Positions 57,598 to 64,000 of a DNA stretch of 64,000 nt are shown in pieces. The notes beneath the pieces were generated by a model that worked only from the letters and a program-made list of their open reading frames with translations, was not told where the DNA came from and searched no databases. The first letter of the stretch is position 1. Each line of letters opens with the position of its first letter. The stretch is from Chytridium lagenaria (Eukaryota; Chytridiomycota; Chytridiomycetes; Chytridiales; Chytridiaceae): NCBI GenBank assembly GCA_025449115.1, contig JAHLKC010000146.1, positions 35,108 through 99,107 of the forward strand, written 5' to 3'. Position numbers and translations under genes: made by a program.

Positions 57598-58910
57598 TCA
57601 TGCAGAAAACTTATTACGAGATCCCGCCTTTTTCAAAATGGCTATCTTGTAGCCACCGCATTTGACCACCTTTGCCGCGTTCTCATGCAACAATGAATCT
57701 CTTTTATCGTAACGTACTTGTACTTCATTCATAACGGACACGCAATCTTTGGTTCTGGTCGATGCTTCTCCACAGATTTGCAAATTTAAACCAATTTGCT
57801 CTTCAACATGACAAAGGCGTGAAACACGCCCACTGAGCTCTAATAAATTCGTCTTTTCTTCTTCCGTGTTTTCCATCTTATTAATAGCATCAGCCAAGTC
57901 TTCTGAAATTTTAGAGCAGATTTCTCTAGCCTTCAGAAAGAAAGACTTTGCCAATTCGTCTTAGATGACTTCAATGAAAGGCATCCTAGGTTGTTATATC
58001 TGCACACTTCCAGCTCTTGTGACAGAAGCCTTGAACTACAGACATCGTGGTATTGCAGACCTCTCAAAGATTCGGCGAGGTTTCCTTTCCGGAAATCAGC
58101 ATAGCTTCTCACAGATGAAATGTATGCCACGAGAACGCCAGAATCCGTAAAGGAGGAGGATTCAGTGACAATGTCTGCAACAATACTCTGCACACGCCTA
58201 AGCTGAACATCTGCTGCATCTTCCGCGTTACGAATCACACAGAGTCTTGCTTTGAACAGCATTATGTTGGCTTGAAGATTTGAAAAAGTGGTCGCTTTAT
58301 GATGAGTTACTTGGCTACCACTCGAATCGAATGTACTTGATGTTGGGCTTACAAAAGATCATCTATTCGGACAAGCGATGGCCTTCGCTGAACTATCGGT
58401 TGCTGCATGACGAAAAGCTCTCTCTGAACGAGCTGATCGGCCGTGTCTAAGACTATTTCGCTGAGTACTAGTTCACCGATAGCTGTCGCTATCTCAGAAA
58501 ATAGGAGACAGCATTGATAGCCAATAGTGCTGGTAGGATTGTAATAGAGTCAAGGATGTCGCGAACGGCCTTAGCAGCAAAAAAGCCTCTCGCGATCGAC
58601 CCAGACTCCAATATGAGATTGAGGCGTTATATGATGTTGTAAATAAATCTACTTGCAAGGTCTCAGATGGGGTAGTCTGAAGAAGCTCAGTATCTCTTCT
58701 TGCTGCTCTTCCCAAAGCCTCCTTCGTTCCAGTCTTTGCAGCAGCTCCTTCCCCATCCGAGGACCTCAGAAAGGCGATAAATGGATTCCTGTCGAGCGAG
58801 TCTTCCGTACTTGAAGCAGCCTTCACAAAGTGCTGCAGACAAAGCAACAACAACTGCTGCTGCTCATTGCTTCCGTTCATCAGCAAGAAAATGTTGCAGT
58901 GGTGACACAT
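57598..58910 (-). CDS. TPR-type helical protein, likely N-terminal part of a CNOT10 homolog
   Basis: CNOT10 is a TPR subunit of the CCR4-NOT mRNA deadenylase complex. Helical repeats are visible: EQQQLLLLCLQHFVKAASST, SYNASISYWSLGRSREAFLL, ATAIGELVLSEIVLDTADQL, NIMLFKARLCVIRNAEDAAD with VQLRRVQSIVADIV, SVRSYADFRKGNLAESLRGL, and CRYNNLGCLSLKSSKTNLAK with SFFLKAREICSKI. The last resembles the CNOT10 segment with NNLGC..F..SK.NL..FYF.KAL. The C-terminal 100 residues (EEEKTNLLELSGRVSRLCHV) do not continue as in CNOT10, and the protein stops at about 400 residues, roughly half the animal length. Introns and frame slips are frequent between 58260 and 58560. It could instead be another TPR protein. 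The start at 58910 is a choice, since no better M is seen. Confidence 0.45.
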
Positions 58911-58975
58911 TAATTGTCAAGATCTCACAGGGATTGTCGTGTTGTGAGGTGACTTCAAATACCAGTTGACTGCCT

Positions 58976-61900
58976 ATGGCAAGTCAGGACGACGAGAACG
59001 TCCTCATGGACGAAAGAAACAGCACTTCAAGTAGAAAAGAGCAGCAAGAGACTGGATATGTGAATCGGAACGATGATCTGGAGGACAAAGCGTTTAACAC
59101 CGAGGATGGAGGAAAGCCGATGAGCCTTGGAGAGGACCAAGGCGATGCCAAGAACGTTGCATTTGAAGAAGATGACAACGATGAGGGATCAGCACAGGCC
59201 ATACTCGACTCTATAATTACGCGAGCTGCAGAGGCAGAAGAATCAGCAAAAGCGATGACAATGTCAAAGCTTAGTGATAGTGATAATTCGTCGGACGATT
59301 ACGTACCGTCGGACGCTTCTGAAGCTGCTTTGATGGAGGATCTTCCAAAGCACTCTCAATTTCTTGGCTGGAAGTGGTGATGAGAAGACTCCTCAGGAGG
59401 GCGGGGCTGGAATGGACGAAGGAGCGACAAACAGGATAAGGAACGAATACGACAAACTCCACCGACTGTTCATGCAATCTCGAAAGAACGAACAGTCTCT
59501 ACTCAAAAAATGCAAAGATCTCACAACGGAACTTACGGCCAACGCTTCAAAAGTTCAGCGGCGTTGAAGCTTTCACAGAATGAAAGGTCTACCGTCGCTT
59601 CTTTGAAAAAGGAAGTCAAGAAGGCATGGAAGATGGTGGAGATTGGAACGACAAGGAGAATCGTGCAAAGGAGGCTATTGCGCGGTTGAAAATGGAGCTT
59701 GAGCAGGTCAAAAAACAAATTGATGAGGGAACGGCAGAAGGCGGAAACACCACCTTCCTTGTTTCCGGGGGTTTTGGAGGAGGTTATTCCAAAATGATGG
59801 AAGCTCAAATGGATCAGGAGGAAACCATTAAAAAGCTAACTGGAGTAAGATATCTGTATTCTTATCATATCTTGTATATACTGAATATTTTTCTCAGGAA
59901 AAAGAGCATTTGGTCGAGCAGCTTGATATCGCGCAATCTGATATAAACGTCTTGCAATCGGAAGTTAGCGAGCTGAACCAAAAAATCACCTCTCTTCTAA
60001 CCGAGAAAGCTAATGTCGACCAAGATATGCACACGCTTAAAGATTTACTTTCCACGAAAAAGTCTGAGCAGGACCGTGAGCAAAGGGCCAGAGAAAAAAT
60101 GGAAGCAGCCCTTCGACAGGCCAACGATTACCTCAACAAAAAAGACGCGGAGATTATCAACAAGCTTAGCGAGATTCGCGCGCTAAAAGAAACTGCAACG
60201 AAACTGGAGTCGACTGTGAAAGACGAAAAAAGTCGTTTGGATAAGGAAGCCAAAGAAAAGGAATTGCTCAGTACAAAAATCCATCGACTGCAAGTGGATT
60301 TCGATGAGCAGATTATGGTTGCTACGCGTCTGCAGAGCGAGAACCAGAACCAGACATCTGAGATCAAAAGCTGGGAGGAAGAGCTTGGCAGGTATAAAGA
60401 GGAATATAAGAGTATGGCAAGGGTCAAGGATTCGCTTCAAAAGCGGATTAAAGGATTGGAAGATGGAAAGATGGAAGCCGAAGTGGAGCGAGATAATCTT
60501 AAGGTATGAAAGATTATCAAGACGCTATATTAACAAAAAAAAAAAGAATATCAATAATAGTCTAATGCATGAACACGAAACTTTACGGAAAGAGCTGGAT
60601 TCACTGCACAAACAAATGGAAAATCTCACGAGAGAAAGAGACATCGCACAGAAAAACTTTGTCAAAGCGACCGGTGCAACGCAGAAACAGCTAAATGCCG
60701 TCAAACTTGCAGAACAGACAAAAAGAAACCTGGAACAAGAAATTATGGGTTACAAGGACGAGGCAGCAAAGATGCGAAAGGTTTTTATTAATGTGATGTA
60801 GCGCTAATAAGGTGTTAGCTCATCTACTCTTTGGAGAAAGACAGAGATAGGCACATTAATGAGGCCAGTAAAGTCACGCAAGAGCTTACAACAAAAGAGG
60901 AGGATATAAAAATTAAGGAAATGATGATCTTTGATGCAAGAAAGAAGATTACTGAACTCGAGCGCAAGCTTAAGGAACAACAGGTGAAGGACCGCTTCAA
61001 TGTGCAATTATTGACACGCCTATAAACAGAGCCTTTACGAAAATGTGCGAGCCGACAGAAATCTTTACTCGAAGAATCTTATTGAATCGCAAGATGAGAT
61101 TACCGAGATGAAGAGAAAGCTCAAAATTATGAGCCACCAAATTGAGCAGCTTAAGGAGGAAATCTCCAATAAGGAAGGCGGTAATTAAAAAAGTTACTAT
61201 CAGTTACCTAATTTTCAAAGCTCTTGCAAAGGAACACTTTGAGCACTCCAAACTCGAGAAGGAGAAAGAAAGTCTTTCATCCCAAATCGCAAAGCTTCAG
61301 CAACAATACGAGGAGGCTTTGCAACAAATCCAGAACCAGCTCGCAGAAGAAAACAAGCTGAGACATATAATCAGCGAGGCGGATGCCGACGGATCCGTCA
61401 AAAGAAAGAATACGATACTTTGGTTCAAGAGAGGGTACGAATATCTTAGGTCCGTCAAAATGTTTAACCAGAAACAGGATATTCTGGGAACGCAATTAAT
61501 CAGGCGAAACGATGAGCTGTCGTTGCTTTACGAAAAGATTAAAATCCAAACCTCCACGTTGAACAAGGGTGAGATACAATATAGAGAACGGCTGGAAGAT
61601 ATTCGAGTGTTAAAACTTGAAATTAAAAAGCTGAGGCGAGAAAAGGCGATCCTTCAAACTGAAACGCAAAACGTGGAAGGATTACGGAACGAGATCTTCA
61701 AGTTGCAGCGAGAAATTCTACGAGAAAGGACGAGGGTTAAGGTTCTCGAAGGTACGTAATTCATACTTGTTTGCACATGTTCTGACACGTGCAAACAGAG
61801 GAACTCGAATCTCCTATGAATATTCACAGGTGGCGGAAACTGTCTGGAAGCGATCCAAGCACTTATGAGCTTATTACCAAGATTCAAACATTACAGAAAC

Positions 61901-62359
61901 GCCTTATTGCAAAGACCGAGGAAGTGGTCGAAAAGAGCTGATTATCAACCAAAAAGAAAAGCTCTACAAGGAGATTAAAGATGTGTTGCAACGGCAACCT
62001 GGCCCTGAGATCGTTGAAGAGTTACGCGTCGTGAAAGAGGCCGTAAAAACCAAAGTCCGGGAATGCAAGGTATTCTTTTTTTTAATCGCACAGGCTAGAA
62101 TCTAATGGAACAAAAAGTCTCTCGCATCCGAGCTTAACATGTATCACTCACAAGTAAACGAGTACAAGTACGAAATCGAGAGACTCAATAGGGATCTTCA
62201 GACACTCAAACGAAAGTACTTTGAGCAGAAGAAGAAGAACGGGAGCACAGGCTAAGAAACAAAGTGAACTTGCCGGTGCTTCCCGACGGGACAATGAATG
62301 ATGCCTACACGACTGGGATGGAAGATATGAAATCGCGGCTAGTGAAGGCTGCAGTGTAA
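58976..62359 (+). CDS. CFAP58: CFAP58 (CCDC147), flagellar coiled-coil protein
   Basis: CFAP58 is an axonemal/ciliary coiled-coil protein required for sperm flagella in mammals. The N-terminus is acidic and disordered (MASQDDENVLMDERNSTSSR). The body is continuous coiled coil, for example KITSLLTEKANVDQDMHTLK and LRKELDSLHKQMENLTRERD. The C-terminal third carries the signature stretch: LRNEIFKLQREILRERTRVK, ELESPMNIHRWRKLSGSDPS, TYELITKIQTLQKRLIAKTE with EVVEKELIINQKEKLYKEIK, VLQRQPGPEIVEELR, and LASELNMYHSQVNEYKYEIE with RLNRDLQTLKRKYF. The final segment EHRLRNKVNLPVLPDGTMND ends at 62359, once a one-base slip near 62238 is bridged; without it the frame stops at 62255. Further slips lie near 59375, 59565, 59650 and 61940. 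About seven short introns. Length is about 900-950 residues, similar to the animal protein. Confidence 0.88.
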
Positions 62360-62636
62360 ATAAGCATTTTGTAAATATAAAAGCAATTACAATTTATCAA
62401 TCCAAAATAGTTTTCTAGCTGTCGTAAATGATTACAAAGATAAGAGATGAATATTTCAACGTAGCATGTAAGCGGATAGATGGCTAATGAAGTCAAAATG
62501 TCTGCATTCGTAGCATTGCAAAATAATGTAAAACTGCAAATGACACCGAAAATGAAAAGCGTATGTAAGATATAACAACCCTATGGAAAGACGAAAAAGA
62601 CTCCGATCAACGCATATCCTGAGGGAAAACTCTTAT
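62360..62636. other. AT-rich gap between convergent CFAP58 and kinesin genes
   Basis: The two genes end facing each other, so this holds both 3' ends. No gene is recognised. Confidence 0.55.
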
Positions 62637-64000
62637 CTAGGCTCCCTTTCGCTTTTCTAACATGGCCTCCCTTATCTCCGCGTCTCTTTTCTTCGATTCC
62701 GCGTTAACCCTTTGGCTAAGTTCTTTCATTTTGGTGTTTCTCGTGCTTGTTCTCGAATCAATCAAAAGCTTCCATAACTTGACATCTGGAAACGGTCAGA
62801 GCTCGATGATGTTCGATTAGAGGGCTTACAGAATTTCTTTGCTTCCTTAGGCCCAACACCACATTCCACGCATCGCGAAATAAAGTCCGCTTCCGGAAGG
62901 CGCAATAACTGCTTCCCAGTCTCTTTCGGACAGAGAACGTCCGGATCAATACTCTTGACGTCTCCTTGAGCACGGAGAACCCATTCACGAAGGCGTTCGT
63001 TTGACCAATGCGATGGGTCGTTTGGACTGATTATGATTTCGGATTTTGGAACGCTGACCTTTAAAGGCGCAATGTATCGAAGAGTACTGAGCGACTGTGA
63101 AGTGTCCAAAATGCTGTGTTAAGACAGGATTAGTTCTGCAAGCATTTTTTTTTAAAAAAAATATACGGTAAGATAGAGACTTGAATCTGAAAACTAAAGC
63201 CGAAGCGTCGATTAAACCAAAGAGAATTAATACCTGGGATTTAATGCGGCAATAACTACAGTTTTGCAAATACGCGCACTGGAAAGCTCAAAGGCCTCTT
63301 TCAGCAAAACAGTCAATCTGGAGGTTCTGTACGGCACACTATTATACGTTTAATTACGCATCTGTGTTTTGTTGAACTTACTGGACATGTTTCCCTCCAA
63401 CGGTTGCAAGCGCACGATTTCTGATGCAATCCTTCAAAGTAGCAAGACTCTTATTAATCTCAACACTTTCCTGTACGCGCTCCTTGTTATGCCAGCGAGT
63501 GTCAGCAGAGCCCTCAGAGCCGGCCAGATCCAACAAGTACATTAGACCATCTTCGGCTTCAGACACGCGCAAATTAGTGATGCGAATGCGAAGGATTGCA
63601 TGAGTTCGAGATCTGACCAGGTATTAACTTAAACCAAACGGGATATTATTGGTCTTACGAGGTAGCATTCTTCGAGGTTCCTTCCGTACGTCTTTGAGCA
63701 GCGCCATATTCGATAAGCTCCAAAAGCTCATCGGCAGTTGTGACCAAAACCTCCTTAGCGCCCTTAACCTGTCGTTGTATGAGACGATGGAAAAGTAAAA
63801 AGTAATTTTGCACCTGAATGCGTCCAAAGACGTCCTCCATGATGGAAACGGAGCCGGGAGCACTGTCTGTCAAAAGATCTGGTATCGTTAGTGCAGTTGT
63901 AGAAAGCATTATACCTCCAGCCTGCTTTCCTAAAAGCTCGAAAAGCAAGCTCGGATTTCAAAAGTAGGCTCCCCTTCCTTACTCATCTCCTTTGCCATGG
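62637..64000 (-). CDS. Kinesin (kinesin-13-like motor) with C-terminal extension, partial at the right edge
   Basis: Only the second half of the motor domain and the C-terminus lie in the window; the 5' end runs past base 64000. Motor marks: FEIRACF and ELLGKQAGG (split by a missing T near 63946), VKGAKEVLVTTADELLELIE, SSRSHAILRIRITN (split by an intron), YLLDLAGSEGSADT (switch II), VEINKSLATLKDCIRN, and VPYRTSRLTVLLKEAFE with VVIAALNPSILDTSQSLSTL. The ADT after the switch II region and the GTSKNATSSRSHA sequence are closest to kinesin-13 or KIF24. A small domain follows, DPSHWSNERLREWVLRAQGD through LLRLPEADFISRCVE, which looks like a SAM/Pointed-type helical fold. The tail ends KKRDAEIREAMLEKRKGA, stop at 62637. 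Kinesin-13 motors depolymerise microtubules and control flagellar length in several protists; this role is inferred. Confidence 0.8.

Overview
The window looks like nuclear DNA of a zoosporic (flagellated) fungus, most likely a chytrid. Genes are closely packed, and introns are mostly 35 to 100 bases with GT..AG ends. Two kinds of gene occur together. One is typically fungal: a PacC/Rim101-type zinc-finger regulator, a single-chain urease with its accessory proteins, and a type II NADH dehydrogenase. The other is typical of organisms with motile cilia: CFAP161, CFAP58 and TBC1D32/Broad-minded. The SKA3 kinetochore protein also fits an early-diverging fungus. This is inferred from protein families recognised by eye; no search was run.

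Layout. 1-3.6 kb: a fast-evolving multi-exon gene of unknown function with a truncated second copy. 4.1-6.5 kb: a histidine phosphatase and a D-amino-acid oxidase, head to head. 6.6-14.4 kb: TBC1D32 (minus strand), a Ser-rich protein and CFAP161. 14.5-16.8 kb: UreF and UreG, divergent. 17.6-21.3 kb: a Pro/Thr-rich protein and the PacC-like factor, whose large intron holds an array of short repeats. 21.3-24 kb: AT-rich non-coding DNA with an inverted repeat and an LTR-like segment. 24-30.8 kb: a triple-KH RNA-binding protein, a small secreted Cys-rich protein, NSRP1/CCDC55 and an acid-sphingomyelinase-like enzyme. 31.6-32.4 kb: a decayed copy of that enzyme. 32.8-45.8 kb: SKA3, UreD, eRF3 (Sup35), urease and a WD40 protein. 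46-50 kb: a tetraspan membrane protein and an NAD kinase. 50.5-52.2 kb: three proline tRNA genes with three different anticodons. 52.5-64 kb: a coiled-coil protein with a C1q-like end, a type II NADH dehydrogenase, a TPR-type CNOT10-like protein, CFAP58, and a kinesin cut by the right edge.

Two functional themes stand out. Urease and its three accessory proteins UreD, UreF and UreG all lie within about 29 kb, which makes a loose nickel-enzyme neighbourhood; D-amino-acid oxidase, another ammonia-releasing enzyme, is 8 kb to the left. Flagellar genes are also over-represented: TBC1D32 and CFAP161 lie close together, and CFAP58 sits between a kinesin and a large coiled-coil protein.

Caution: many conserved genes, including surely essential ones such as eRF3, carry single-base frame breaks, mostly in short homopolymers. 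These are best explained as uncorrected long-read assembly errors, not as pseudogenes. Gene spans below therefore run across such breaks. Exon boundaries come from reading splice sites and conserved motifs, and starts are often approximate.
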